Numbered from the stretch's first letter, positions 54,851-63,878 are shown. The stretch: 64,000 bases of DNA from JAFDBW01 sp963723355 (GCA_963723355.1 CAVRQQ010000002.1:189925-253924); one strand, 5' to 3'. Notes: a model not told the origin generated them from the sequence alone. Numbers and translations are program-made.

Positions 54851-55941
54851 ATACAATTATCCCGAGTTACACAGCTCCCGATTTCAGCATTCCTGAGCTG
54901 GCCAATGCACCCAGGGCCAGGTTCGCTACAGCACCCAGGGACGGCGTAGCACCACCAAATTATCATGGCACATCCAACCACCCAGAGTACGTTCATCTTG
55001 GTAATGGCAAATGGGTTCTGGCTGCAGATAGCCGGATGGACGGGGTCTTGGTGCTGCGCGACGAAACCCTTGAGGTGGTCGAGGCTCGGCGTCTGAAGGA
55101 AGGAGACCCTGTGATGACGGGCCGGACCGAAAATGGTGAAGAAGGGATCTTTGTTCATGTCACCGGTTTTCAGCCGTCTGCAAAGGAACAGACAGATAAA
55201 TTCTCCTTTCGCACCCGAGGCACCAGAGAATCTCCTTTTTCCCGCTCTTATGATGATTTGTACAATATCCTTCGCCATGATCGCGATCATGGTCATATCG
55301 TCTGGGTTCTGGGGCCTGCCGTTGCTTTTGACCATGACAGTCGCAAGGCTATGCAGCGGTTGATCGAAAACGGCTATTGTCATGTTCTACTGGCGGGCAA
55401 CGCTCTGGCAACCCACGACCTGGAGGCCGCCCACCTGGGAACCGGGTTGGGGCAGGACATATATTCTCAAGAATTAAAACCTATGGGTCATTACAACCAT
55501 CTTGATGTCCTGAACGAGGTGCGGAGAATAGGCTCTATCAAGCAGTCGATTAAGGCTCTTGGAGTCACTGACGGGATCATCTATGCCTGCGAGGAGAATG
55601 ACATCCCATATGTTTTAGCGGGCTCCATCCGTGATGACGGTCCACTTCCGGAAGTTATCTCTGATGTTTATCGTGCCCAGGATGCAATGCGCGTACATGC
55701 ACGCAAGGCAACAACGGTTATCGCCCTGGCAACCCAACTACATTCCATCGCTTTCGGCAATATGGTCCCAAGTTATCGGGTTATGGATGACGGTGAGATC
55801 CGTCCAGTCTACTTTTATGTTGTCGACATGTCGGAGTTTAGCACTGACAAGCTGGCCAATCGCGGCTCTGCTCAAGCAGTAGGGATCCTGACCAATGTTC
55901 AGGATTTCATGGTCAACCTATGGAACAACCTTTCGAAATAA
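54847..55941 (+). CDS. LOR/SDH-type ornithine cyclodeaminase-like protein (ArgZ C-terminal family)
   Basis: 364 residues. The N-terminal about 110 residues correspond to the LOR/SDH domain; the rest matches the archaeal-type ornithine cyclodeaminase and the C-terminal domain of ArgZ: WVLGPAVAFDHDSRKAMQ, LLAGNALATHDLEAAHLGT, VLAGSIRDDGPLPEVISDV and LHSIAFGNMVPSY. It should convert L-ornithine to L-proline plus ammonia with NAD. It sits with the racemase-like, DUF1611 and M81 genes in a divergent cluster and overlaps the M81 stop. Confidence 0.87.
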   Translation: MNTIIPSYTAPDFSIPELANAPRARFATAPRDGVAPPNYHGTSNHPEYVHLGNGKWVLAADSRMDGVLVLRDETLEVVEARRLKEGDPVMTGRTENGEEGIFVHVTGFQPSAKEQTDKFSFRTRGTRESPFSRSYDDLYNILRHDRDHGHIVWVLGPAVAFDHDSRKAMQRLIENGYCHVLLAGNALATHDLEAAHLGTGLGQDIYSQELKPMGHYNHLDVLNEVRRIGSIKQSIKALGVTDGIIYACEENDIPYVLAGSIRDDGPLPEVISDVYRAQDAMRVHARKATTVIALATQLHSIAFGNMVPSYRVMDDGEIRPVYFYVVDMSEFSTDKLANRGSAQAVGILTNVQDFMVNLWNNLSK

Positions 55942-56043
55942 TATCAGCCCTAGATTCTTGTAAGTCACGACTAACAGTAACCCTAGAGCTGCTCGTCTGG
56001 CCATAACCATAGCCTGGATTATGCACAAGTTATTGCACCCGTA

Positions 56044-57051
56044 TCATTCGATGCGCAGCACGATCTTGCCCGCCTGGCTAAAATTCTCCATCAACCTGTG
56101 TGCGGCGACAACATCATCCAGGGCGTAAACTGCATGGATGAGTGGTTCTATCTTCTTCTGATTGACAAAGTCGATCATGGCTCCAAATTCCTTTGGCGAG
56201 CCCAGAGTGGTGCCCTGGATACGAATATGCCGGAAGAACAGCTTCGCCATTTCAAGACCGACTGACGGGTTGCCCAGAGTGGCGCCGAAGAACACATACC
56301 TCCCCCCGGCATTAAGGGTCCTCAGAAGAGGATTGAGATCATCACCACCCGTGCCGTCTATGATAATGTCGAAACCAGAGGACATTTTACCAAGGGCCTT
56401 GATAAATCCTTCGTCACGATAATTGACACCGCCACAGGCACCCATGGCCTTTGCTTTTGCTATTTTTTCCTCACTGCCGCTTGTGACATAAACCTCTGCT
56501 CCGCGTGCCACTGCCCACTGTATGGCAAAGCTGGAGACTCCGCTACCAGCTGATGTCACCAGTACCTTGTGTCCTGCCTGTACTTCGCCATGAGTCACCA
56601 GCGCTCGCCATGCAGTCAGGCCGGCGAGAGGTATGGCCGCAGCCTGCTCCCAAGACAAATGGACCGGTTTGTCTAAAAAATCCGTATCCGGGATACAGAT
56701 ATACTCGGCAAATGTGCCCTGGTCCGGCATGCCCAGCGCGCGGAAATCAGCTCCGTAGCGATGCTCTTCATCGCCCCATGCCCGCGCAGGGTAGATAATG
56801 ATTTCCCGGCCGATTAGCGACTCATCACCCCCAGCGCCAACAGCATCGATAATACCCACCCCATCGGACCCTGGTATGGCCGGCAAGGTCATGCACGGAT
56901 ACAGGCCGATGGTCATCCAGTAATCACGCCGGTTCAGAGCAGATGCCTTCAACTTGACTCTGACCTCTTCAGCCGCCGGTTTCGGCGTATCCACTTCCTC
57001 TATTTTTAGACAGCCAGGGCCATCTTTACCATGTAGGACAACGGCTTTCAT
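56044..57051 (-). CDS. MDR-family quinone oxidoreductase-like dehydrogenase
   Basis: 335 residues of the zinc-type alcohol dehydrogenase superfamily. The GroES-like N-terminal domain has LPAIPGSDGVGII where zinc enzymes carry Cys/His ligands; no catalytic zinc ligand is seen, so it resembles NADPH:quinone reductases or crotonyl-type MDRs. The NAD(P) motif is TSAGSGVSSFAIQ. It is on the opposite strand to the ornithine cluster and not clearly part of it. Confidence 0.85.
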   Translation of the reverse strand: MKAVVLHGKDGPGCLKIEEVDTPKPAAEEVRVKLKASALNRRDYWMTIGLYPCMTLPAIPGSDGVGIIDAVGAGGDESLIGREIIIYPARAWGDEEHRYGADFRALGMPDQGTFAEYICIPDTDFLDKPVHLSWEQAAAIPLAGLTAWRALVTHGEVQAGHKVLVTSAGSGVSSFAIQWAVARGAEVYVTSGSEEKIAKAKAMGACGGVNYRDEGFIKALGKMSSGFDIIIDGTGGDDLNPLLRTLNAGGRYVFFGATLGNPSVGLEMAKLFFRHIRIQGTTLGSPKEFGAMIDFVNQKKIEPLIHAVYALDDVVAAHRLMENFSQAGKIVLRIE

Positions 57052-57306
57052 GACGTTACTCCGTTAGTTGATAGTGTACTGATTTTGAACCGTTGGTGCT
57101 TGCGAAAAAGAACCCCTCATCGCATATACTGTGTTTTAGCAGACAGCAGCTATTTTCGTTTCATTATATTACCACTCAAAAGTCTCGATTTTTTTTAAAT
57201 CACTATTGAGGCTTGCAGACATATGTCAGAAATTCTTATAAATCTTACTCCTGGTTCGGATGTGTCGAAAAAGTGAACCCGGAGAGAAATCCCAGAAAAG
57301 CTGCAT

Positions 57307-57345
57307 ACAAAAATGGCCTGCCCAGGCAAGGGAAGGCCATTTTGT
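57307..57345 (-). terminator. terminator of the PilZ gene
   Basis: ACAAAAATGGCCT and AGGCCATTTTGT pair with a short loop; T-rich on the minus strand. It lies 20-60 bases past the PilZ stop. Confidence 0.8.
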
Positions 57346-57364
57346 ATCTTATAGCTGGTGGAAC

Positions 57365-58030
57365 TTAGGAAACGCGAAAAGAGGACGATCCTACTGAGCC
57401 TTCCGTTATTAAACTCCATAGGCTGGTACGCGCGTTTTCATCTAAATTGACAAATTTTACGCCGATCCGATAAAGTTCCGCATCCGACTCCTCCATCAAT
57501 CTCCTGACCCAAACGACCTTTGCAAGAGCAGATATCGGTTCGTGGAATTTGGGTAATGTCATTTGCAGGTTAATCATCGCCTTGGGCCTCGGCAGATTAT
57601 CAAGCATCTCACATTCAATAGAAGCTCCTGCCGTGCTGATATCAATCAATTTTACTTTGCTTTTATTATGGTCAGAATCCATTTGCAAATATAATTCACG
57701 AGTCATTTTTAGCCGGAAATGGCTTCTTGCCCCCTCCAATAATTCATGAAGAGTCAAGCAGAACTGGTCGAAACTCTGACTCGTCTTTTCTGATACGGTT
57801 TTATCATTCGCCATCATCGTTCGTTCTGTCTCAACCTCTCTTAACAGTCTCTCGTAACGAGAGATCCGATTATTGAGGTCTTCGCGATGAATGGTGAACC
57901 CTTTGGTCGCAACAAATACATTTTCAACGGTCACAACCTCCTGGCATTGACCACACTTGACAGAACTTAACTCGTTGAGATAAGGCGACTCAATTACGCC
58001 TTTGCACTTTGGGCAGTTTGTCTGCAGCAT
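57365..58030 (-). CDS. zinc-ribbon PilZ-domain protein
   Basis: 221 residues. An N-terminal zinc ribbon (CPKCKG, then CGQCQE) is followed by a charged coiled coil (about 50-90) and a PilZ domain with the c-di-GMP motif DISTAGASI (DxSxxG). The upstream arginine pair reads RLKMTR rather than RxxxR. It probably senses c-di-GMP; the partner is unknown. The leader contains a strong hairpin with a T-run (58083-58119). Confidence 0.8.
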   Translation of the reverse strand: MLQTNCPKCKGVIESPYLNELSSVKCGQCQEVVTVENVFVATKGFTIHREDLNNRISRYERLLREVETERTMMANDKTVSEKTSQSFDQFCLTLHELLEGARSHFRLKMTRELYLQMDSDHNKSKVKLIDISTAGASIECEMLDNLPRPKAMINLQMTLPKFHEPISALAKVVWVRRLMEESDAELYRIGVKFVNLDENARTSLWSLITEGSVGSSSFRVS

Positions 58031-58045
58031 ATCTGTTTTCCAGTT

Positions 58046-58168
58046 TTAATCGTTCCCGGTTTCCCGGGTACTTTTGCGGCATAAAAAAACGCCGGTCAGC
58101 AAAAAAGCCAACAGCGGCGGTTCGTATCTCTCATAAGATTGTCCTGCAAATCTTTTGTTCATTTCCAT
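58046..58168 (-). CDS. possible small protein upstream of PilZ
   Basis: A 40-codon frame MEMNKRFAGQSYERYEPPLL ending in STRETGND, with GGGGG just before the ATG. It has a short hydrophobic segment (LLAFLLTGVFLC). It overlaps a terminator-like hairpin, so it may be coincidental. Confidence 0.25.
   Translation of the reverse strand: MEMNKRFAGQSYERYEPPLLAFLLTGVFLCRKSTRETGND
58083..58119 (-). promoter_or_regulatory. hairpin with seven T in the PilZ leader
   Basis: On the minus strand CGCCG and GTTGGC pair with GCTGAC and CGGCG around a T6 loop (CT bulge), followed by seven T, 53 bases before the PilZ start. It has the form of an attenuator or terminator. Confidence 0.55.
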
Positions 58169-58404
58169 CCCCCATGGAACAAGGCAAATAACAGAGTCCA
58201 ATCTACCGCAGCAGAAAAAACGGGTAAAGGTTTTTTCTGATTTGTATTCGTGGATTGCCCGGGGGGAGGAGTCCTGAATGATATACGTCATTACTACCGA
58301 CTCTGATATCCAGGGAGATCCTCTTCGTCATGGTTTTAATCCAAAACCGGGTGATCGTTCCGTACTGGTAGCGTGTCTTTGCGTTTATCTGGTTGTAGAG
58401 CTAC

Positions 58405-59307
58405 CTAAAAATACTGGATCAGGGTGTATAGCAGAGGCAGGCTGGCGAAGGCGAGGATGATGCCGAGCCCGGCCAGGGCAATCGACAGTTCGACTCCGAG
58501 TCCGGCCGCGGCGGCCAGGGCGCTGGCAGTGACCATCGGCGGCATGCCGGCTTCGAAGATGGCGATGTCGGCGGCGAGACTGTTGAAACCGAGCAGACGG
58601 CAGCCGAGCAGGGCGACCAGGGGGGCGACCAAAAGCTTGATGGCGAGTCCGGTGCTCAGTGGACTCAGGGTGGTCCGTCTCAGGCGCAGGGTCATCTGGT
58701 AGCCGATCGCCGTCATGACCAGCGGTGTCAGGGCCCCGGCCAGGCTTTCCAGTGCGGTGGTCAGAGCCTGCGGATAAGGCCAGCCACGCAGCAGCAGTCC
58801 CGCCAGCAGGGCCGTGGTCGGCGGGAAGAGCAGGGCGCGCAGGGCAATCGTCTTGATCCTGGTACTTTCACCGGTATAGATCGACAGGATGATCGAACCG
58901 TAGGTGGCGAAGATCAGCATGGTGCCGATCTGGTCGTAGAGGATCAGGTGCGGGATACCGGCCTCGCCGAAGAAGGCATTGACCATCGGCACGCCCATGA
59001 AGGAGGTGTTGCCGATCGGCACGATCAGCATCAGGGCTCCCGTGGTTTGCCGCGGCCATCCGCACGGTTTCGCCAGCAGCTGGATGATGACAGCGGAAAG
59101 CAGCAGCATGCACCATGGCACCACCGCAGCGATAGCATTCTGGCTGGTCAGGGTGAGCGCCGGGACCTTGAGCAGGATGACTGCTGGCAGCGAAACGTAG
59201 AGCGCGAACATGTTCAGCACCTGTGCCGTCTCGGCGGGAAATGCCTTGAGACGCCGGAACAGAATGCCGAGTAGCACAAAAGTGCCGATCATGATGAAGT
59301 TTGCCAA
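58405..59307 (-). CDS. AEC-family (auxin efflux carrier-type) transporter
   Basis: About 300 residues from a TTG at 59307, which has GGAG seven bases upstream (the ATG at 59373 has none); it then begins MANFIMIGTFVLLGILFRRL. Ten transmembrane helices with the family break motifs (IVPIGNTSFMGVPMV in the first half, FEAGMPPMVTASALA in the second). Members export or import small carboxylates such as malonate or malate; the substrate is unknown. It is followed on the left by PilZ in the same orientation, with a long gap. Confidence 0.85.
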   Translation of the reverse strand: MANFIMIGTFVLLGILFRRLKAFPAETAQVLNMFALYVSLPAVILLKVPALTLTSQNAIAAVVPWCMLLLSAVIIQLLAKPCGWPRQTTGALMLIVPIGNTSFMGVPMVNAFFGEAGIPHLILYDQIGTMLIFATYGSIILSIYTGESTRIKTIALRALLFPPTTALLAGLLLRGWPYPQALTTALESLAGALTPLVMTAIGYQMTLRLRRTTLSPLSTGLAIKLLVAPLVALLGCRLLGFNSLAADIAIFEAGMPPMVTASALAAAAGLGVELSIALAGLGIILAFASLPLLYTLIQYF

Positions 59308-59402
59308 GAGTCTGCTCCATGTCGTGTGCGTGACCGGGTGAAAATAACTTAAGCGGCGCGGCAACTCCAGCATAAAAGCTGTTGATGCGCTGCTGCGCCC
59401 TG

Positions 59403-60314
59403 TCAGTCGAGCCTGTGCAGCCCCAGCCGTTTGGCAATCACGCGGGCCTGGTGCAGCTCGCTGCGGTTCGGGCGCCGATCAAGCCCGGGCAATTGGCTCG
59501 CCTGAAAACAGGGCCGGTACTGGTCCATCAGGTTGAGGTAGGTGTCACGCGAGACCTGTTCGGCGATGAAGGTGAGCGTCTGTTCGGTGCCGGCAAGACC
59601 TTCCGGCAGGATCAGGTGGCGGATCAACAGTCCGCGCCGCGCGACGTTCGTCTCATCAAGCGCCAGGTCGCCGACCTGCCTGTGCATTTCCTGCACGGCG
59701 CTGCGGTTGATTTCGGCGTAGTCGCTGACGCCGAGATAGGGTGCGGCAAGCTGTGAGTCTGCGAACTTCATGTCGGGCATGTAGATGTCGATCACGCCAT
59801 CCATGAGAGCGAGACCTTCGGGGCTGTCGTAGCCGCCGCTGTTGTAGACCAGGGGGAGCTTCAGCCCGTGCTCTGCGGCGATGACCAGCGCCGACAGGAT
59901 CTGCGGGATGACATGACTCGGCGAGACGAAGTTGATATTGTGGCAGCCGGCTGTCTGCAATGAGAGCATCCGGTCTGCCAGGATCTTGCCGTCCATTTCC
60001 CGCCCTTCACCCTGATGGCTGATCTGCCAGTTTTGGCAGAAGACGCAGCCGAGGTTGCACCAGCCGAAAAAGATCGTGCCGGAACCACGGCGACCGGAGA
60101 TCGGACGCTCCTCACCGTGGTGCGGGCCGATGCTGCAAACCACCGCGTACTCGCCGGTCCGGCAACGGGCCCGATCGGGGTCTGTGAGCCGGTCTGCCAG
60201 GCAGTGATTGGCGCAGAGATCGCATTTGGTCAGCCTTCGCCGGGCGTCAATGGCCCGGTTCTGCAACTCCCCGCTGTGATGCAGGGCCAGGTAGGCGGCT
60301 TCAAAGCTAGCCAT
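59403..60314 (-). CDS. radical SAM protein, PflA-like (COG1313)
   Basis: 303 residues. The N-terminal Cys motif CDLCANHCLADR is followed by the radical SAM cluster CNLGCVFCQNW (CxxxCxxC), then YNSGGYDSPEGL and PDMKFAD. This family is annotated as pyruvate formate-lyase-activating-like, but the partner glycyl-radical enzyme is not present. It is divergent from the acyl-CoA ligase. Confidence 0.85.
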   Translation of the reverse strand: MASFEAAYLALHHSGELQNRAIDARRRLTKCDLCANHCLADRLTDPDRARCRTGEYAVVCSIGPHHGEERPISGRRGSGTIFFGWCNLGCVFCQNWQISHQGEGREMDGKILADRMLSLQTAGCHNINFVSPSHVIPQILSALVIAAEHGLKLPLVYNSGGYDSPEGLALMDGVIDIYMPDMKFADSQLAAPYLGVSDYAEINRSAVQEMHRQVGDLALDETNVARRGLLIRHLILPEGLAGTEQTLTFIAEQVSRDTYLNLMDQYRPCFQASQLPGLDRRPNRSELHQARVIAKRLGLHRLD

Positions 60315-60471
60315 AAGTCAACGGCCCCCTTTGTTTTTCCTGGAATATTCGTCTTGCCATCTGTTGGAAATAATACAATATTAAGGCCTTGCTGTTTGCG
60401 GATAAAGCATCCAGCATGTAAAACTTGAATCAGATTGCTGATCCGTTGTTTTCGACCATGGAGGCATGCCC

Positions 60472-62109
60472 GTGAACGATCTGCTGATTGAACGAACTGC
60501 ATCGGCCTATACTTATCCCCTGCTGATCAAGAACCTCCTCGCTTACCCGGTGGTCGACAACCCTGACCACGAGATTGTCTACCGGGACTTGTTGCGCTAC
60601 GACTACCGCACCCTGCGCGAACGGATCTGCCGCCTGGCCAATATGCTCACCGGGCTCGGGGTCAAGCCGGGTGATACCGTGGCGGTCATGGACTGGGACA
60701 GCCACCGTTACCTCGAGTGCTTCTTCGCCGTGCCGATGATCGGCGCGGTGCTGCACACGATCAACGTGCGCCTTTCACCGGACCAGATCCTCTACACGAT
60801 TGATCATGCCGAGGATGACGTGATCCTGGTCCACCAGGATTTCCTGCCGATCCTCGAAGCGATCAAGGGGCGCATCGACACGGTCGATGACTACGTACTG
60901 CTGACCGACGGTGGTGAGCCTCCCGTGACCCAGATACCGTTGACCGGCGAGTACGAAGCAATGCTGGCCACGGCCTTGCGGGAATTTGATTTCCCCGATC
61001 TTGATGAACACACCCGGGCCACGACTTTTTACACCACGGGGACCACCGGAATGCCGAAAGGCGTTTATTTCAGCCACCGTCAATTGGTGCTGCACACCCT
61101 TGGCGCCCTGGCCGCGGTCGGTACCCCTGCAACCCAGGGGCGGGTGCATCAACAGGACGTTTACATGCCGATCACGCCAATGTTCCATGTCCACGCCTGG
61201 GGCATGCCATATGTCGCGACCGCGCTCGGCATCAAGCAGGTCTACCCCGGCCGCTATGCCCCTGAGATGCTGCTCAGGCTGATTGAAAAGGAACATGTGA
61301 CCTTTTCGCACTGCGTGCCGACCATCCTGCATATGCTGCTCAGCAACCCGGATATCGGCAAGATCGACCTGAGCAACTGGAAAGTGATCGTCGGCGGGGC
61401 CGCCATGCCGCAGGCGCTTTGCCTGGCAGCACTCAAGCTCGGTATCGACATTTTCACCGGCTACGGCATGTCGGAGACCTGCCCGGTGGTTGCCCTGGCA
61501 CATGTGCCTGAAGACCTGCTTGACCTGCCGGTTGAGGACCAGGTCGAGGTCCGCTGCAAGACCGGTCGGCCGATGCCCCTGGTCGGTATGAAGCTGGTCG
61601 ACGACGATATGCATGAGATTCCGGCCGACGGTGAGAGCACCGGGGAGATCGTTTTGCGGGCGCCGTGGTTGACACAGGGCTACTTAAAGGACCATCATAA
61701 TTCTGAGAACCTCTGGCGTGGCGGTTTCCTGCATACCGGCGATGTCGCCAACCTCGACGAAACCGGTTATTTCAAGATCACCGACCGTGCCAAGGACGTC
61801 ATCAAGATCGCCGGCGAGTGGGTCTCTTCACTTGAAGTCGAAGACATCCTCGTGCAGCATGACTCGGTGAGCGAAGTGGCCGTGATTGGCATGCCCGATG
61901 ACAAATGGGGGGAGCGACCCCTGGCGCTGGTGGTCGCGGGCGAAACGACGCCGGTGGAAAAAGAGTTGGTCGCTTTCCTCAAGGGGTTCGTCGATTCCGG
62001 CCGCCTGACCCGTCATGCCCTGATGCTGAAGGTGCTCGTGGTCGACGAAATTGCCAAAACCAGCGTCGGCAAGATCGACAAGAAGCTGTTACGCCATAAG
62101 CATTTGTGA
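60472..62109 (+). CDS. long-chain/medium-chain acyl-CoA ligase
   Basis: 545 residues from GTG 60472, which has GGAGG (60460-60464) seven bases upstream, whereas the ATG at 60466 is only one base from it. The AMP motif is FYTTGTTGMPKGVYFSH, with GYGMSETCPVV, HTGDVANLDETGYFKITDRAKDVIK and the C-terminal Lys motif KTSVGKIDKK. The family fits fatty-acid-CoA ligases of the AlkK type. It activates a carboxylic acid to acyl-CoA with ATP. No downstream operon partner. Confidence 0.93.
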   Translation: MNDLLIERTASAYTYPLLIKNLLAYPVVDNPDHEIVYRDLLRYDYRTLRERICRLANMLTGLGVKPGDTVAVMDWDSHRYLECFFAVPMIGAVLHTINVRLSPDQILYTIDHAEDDVILVHQDFLPILEAIKGRIDTVDDYVLLTDGGEPPVTQIPLTGEYEAMLATALREFDFPDLDEHTRATTFYTTGTTGMPKGVYFSHRQLVLHTLGALAAVGTPATQGRVHQQDVYMPITPMFHVHAWGMPYVATALGIKQVYPGRYAPEMLLRLIEKEHVTFSHCVPTILHMLLSNPDIGKIDLSNWKVIVGGAAMPQALCLAALKLGIDIFTGYGMSETCPVVALAHVPEDLLDLPVEDQVEVRCKTGRPMPLVGMKLVDDDMHEIPADGESTGEIVLRAPWLTQGYLKDHHNSENLWRGGFLHTGDVANLDETGYFKITDRAKDVIKIAGEWVSSLEVEDILVQHDSVSEVAVIGMPDDKWGERPLALVVAGETTPVEKELVAFLKGFVDSGRLTRHALMLKVLVVDEIAKTSVGKIDKKLLRHKHL

Positions 62110-62129
62110 AATTTAGTGTTCTGACCAAC

Positions 62130-62245
62130 TGAAGAGTGCCACGAAGACTCCAAGACACAAAGAAAAGGCCAAACCTCTGAAGGCTTGTTCCAGGATGTGA
62201 AAAACTAGGCTTTCTTGCTTTGTGGCTTTGTGGCATAGATATTTT
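62130..62245. repeat. long inverted repeat with GCCACAAAG-type arms
   Basis: GCCACGAAGACTCCAAGACACAAAG near 62138 faces CTTTGTGGCTTTGTGGC near 62217 around an about 60-base centre with its own partial symmetry. Same style as 3112-3188, but another sequence. Confidence 0.6.
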
Positions 62246-62269
62246 AGGCTCCAATAAACAGGAGGTCCT

Positions 62270-62752
62270 GTGTTAGCTGCCCAGAGTATTACATCCCTTG
62301 AATCGGTCCTTGACCTGGCCGTCTGGCTTGAAAAACATGGCCGGACTTTTTATGAAAAGGCCGAGCAGGCGGCAACCGACGCCGGTATCAAGGAACTGTT
62401 CGGAGTCCTGGCCGCGGAAGAGGGAAAACACTGCGCCATCTACACCGACCTTTATGAATTCTACACCGGCAAGTCTGCAGAAGGCGAGGAACTGCTCGGC
62501 GAATACGGCAAGTTCATCCAGCTGTTGATCAAGGAAATTGTCGGTGCGCTGGATTTTGAAGGGGTTCAGACCCAGGAGGAACTGATCGCCAGGGCACTGC
62601 AGTTTGAAAAGAACACCCTGCTGTACTTCAACGAGGTCAAACCCCTGTTCCGGGGCAAGGCCGGAACGATTATCGAGGCCGTCTGTCGCGAGGAGAAGAA
62701 GCATATCCAGCAATTGCTGGAGCGGCGTCAGCTCTTGCGTGAGCAAAGGTGA
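62270..62752 (+). CDS. ferritin-like/rubrerythrin-like protein
   Basis: 160 residues starting with GTG (GGAGG at 62260-62264). A four-helix diiron bundle with EKHGRTFYEKAEQAA, LAAEEGKHCAIY, FEKNTLLYFNEVKP and EEKKHIQQLL, i.e. the EX29EXXH-type ligand pattern repeated. No rubredoxin domain is present. A peroxide- or iron-handling role is typical of the family. A terminator follows (62755-62775). Confidence 0.87.
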   Translation: MLAAQSITSLESVLDLAVWLEKHGRTFYEKAEQAATDAGIKELFGVLAAEEGKHCAIYTDLYEFYTGKSAEGEELLGEYGKFIQLLIKEIVGALDFEGVQTQEELIARALQFEKNTLLYFNEVKPLFRGKAGTIIEAVCREEKKHIQQLLERRQLLREQR

Positions 62753-62754
62753 GC

Positions 62755-62775
62755 GACTGATATAATCAGTCTTTT
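62755..62775 (+). terminator. terminator after the ferritin-like gene
   Basis: GACTGAT and ATCAGTC pair around ATA and are followed by TTTT. The centre TATAAT could also act as a -10 box for the rhodanese gene. Confidence 0.55.
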
Positions 62776-62816
62776 CTCGAATCGCCGTGTCCTTTATACG
62801 GTGAAAGGAAGCAGCC

Positions 62817-63224
62817 ATGCACAAAAAATATTATCCCGTTTACGCGATTCTTGTGTTGGTCGGCATTCTCGTCACCAGCTCCATCGCAATTGCCGATGGT
62901 GTGCCGAGGATGACCGTGGATGATCTGAACTCACGGCTTGATAAAGGAGATGTCGCGGTCCTGGATGTCAGGTCCGATCGGGACTGGAACACTGCGACCA
63001 CCAGTATCCCCGGCTCTGCACGCGTCAACCCGGGCGAAATCGGCCAATGGGCGAAGAGCCTGCCCGAGGGGCAGGCGATTGTCCTGTATTGCGCCTGACC
63101 GAACGAATACACCAGCGCCAGTTTGGCGCGGTCGTTGATGCAGGCCGGATACACGAACGTCTATGCTTTGAAGGGTGGCTGGAACGAATGGCTGGCCCGT
63201 GGGTATCCGACGGAGCCGAAATAG
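62817..63224 (+). CDS. selenocysteine-containing rhodanese-like protein (Sec at UGA 63096-63098)
   Basis: 135 residues if UGA at codon 94 is read as selenocysteine. Signal peptide or membrane anchor (YPVYAILVLVGILVTSSIAI), then a rhodanese domain (VAVLDVRSDRDWNTATTSIP). The active site reads YCA-U-PNEYTSA; homologues of this branch have YCxCPNE, so UGA replaces the second Cys. The frame continues without a break for 41 codons after UGA (ARSLMQAGYTNVYALKGGW, then NEWLARGYPTEPK), ending at TAG 63222. AAGGA lies before the ATG at 62817. It is the last gene of the ferritin-like region. Without recoding it would be a 93-residue fragment. Confidence 0.8.
63115..63129 (+). promoter_or_regulatory. 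candidate bacterial SECIS hairpin
   Basis: GCGCC (63115-63119) and GGCGC (63125-63129) pair around the loop AGTTT. The loop G is 23 bases after UGA and the second base of the loop, which fits the known bacterial SECIS model (G in the first two loop bases, 16-37 bases from UGA). Confidence 0.65.
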
Positions 63225-63252
63225 GAGCTGTTGATTCGGCACAGATGAAGAG

Positions 63253-63276
63253 GGGGGCCGTATGAGGACCCCTTTT
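63253..63276 (+). terminator. terminator after the rhodanese gene
   Basis: GGGG and CCCC pair around about 13 bases, followed by TTTT, directly before the second long repeat. Confidence 0.55.
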
Positions 63277-63277
63277 G

Positions 63278-63878
63278 GATTGTTGACAAGCCCCGAACTT
63301 GATGCAGGTTTTGTCTTTTTTGCCTGGTAGATGGGGTTTATATAAAGTCAGGGCAACAGAGGGTTCATCTGTTGCCCTTTTCGATTGTACTCTGGGATTC
63401 AAAGACAAAATCAAAACCGTCGGGGTTGCCCGACAGCAACTTCATTTTCTTTGCGGCGACAAAGAAAACGAAGCAAAGAAGAAAACTGGCGCTGCGCTAG
63501 GCATGTCTGGCTCGGAATGGCGGCAACCTCAATCCGGATCGGTCTAAACGATCAGGAGCCTACGCTTCCCCCGCAGAAGCCGAGGCTCTTTAGAGCCTCT
63601 CCTGTGGTGGAGGACTGCGCCGGTAGAGGTTGTTTTGGCTTTTCCCCTGTAAGTCACACCGCAAGGGAGGCCCCCCTGTAACGGGCCGGCTTTTGAGCTC
63701 CGTTCTTATTAGATTTTCTCAGAAACCCGGCAAAGGCGTTACCCTCCGCAAGGAGAAGGCATTTTTGCATACTTTTGTTGCCGGACAAAAGTATCGCGTC
63801 GGGCGGGACGCGACCGGCCGGTTCTGGTTTTGCTTTTAAATCTTTAAGAATAAGGGCAACCGAGTAACAATCCGTTAC
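63278..63878 (+). repeat. 600-bp hairpin-rich dispersed repeat, copy C
   Basis: Second nearly full copy, same orientation as copy A. It starts GATTGTTGACAAGC, opens with GGGCAACAG...CTGTTGCCC (63351-63377) and closes with GGGCAACCG...CCGTTACCC (63853-63880). Internal stems match copy A in order: TTTTCTTTG/CAAAGAAAA, GAGGCTCTTTAGAGCCTC, GGGAGGCCCCCC, ATACTTTTGT/ACAAAAGTAT and GGCGGG/CGGCC. The last about 110 bases of the window after it contain no gene I can support. Confidence 0.85.
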
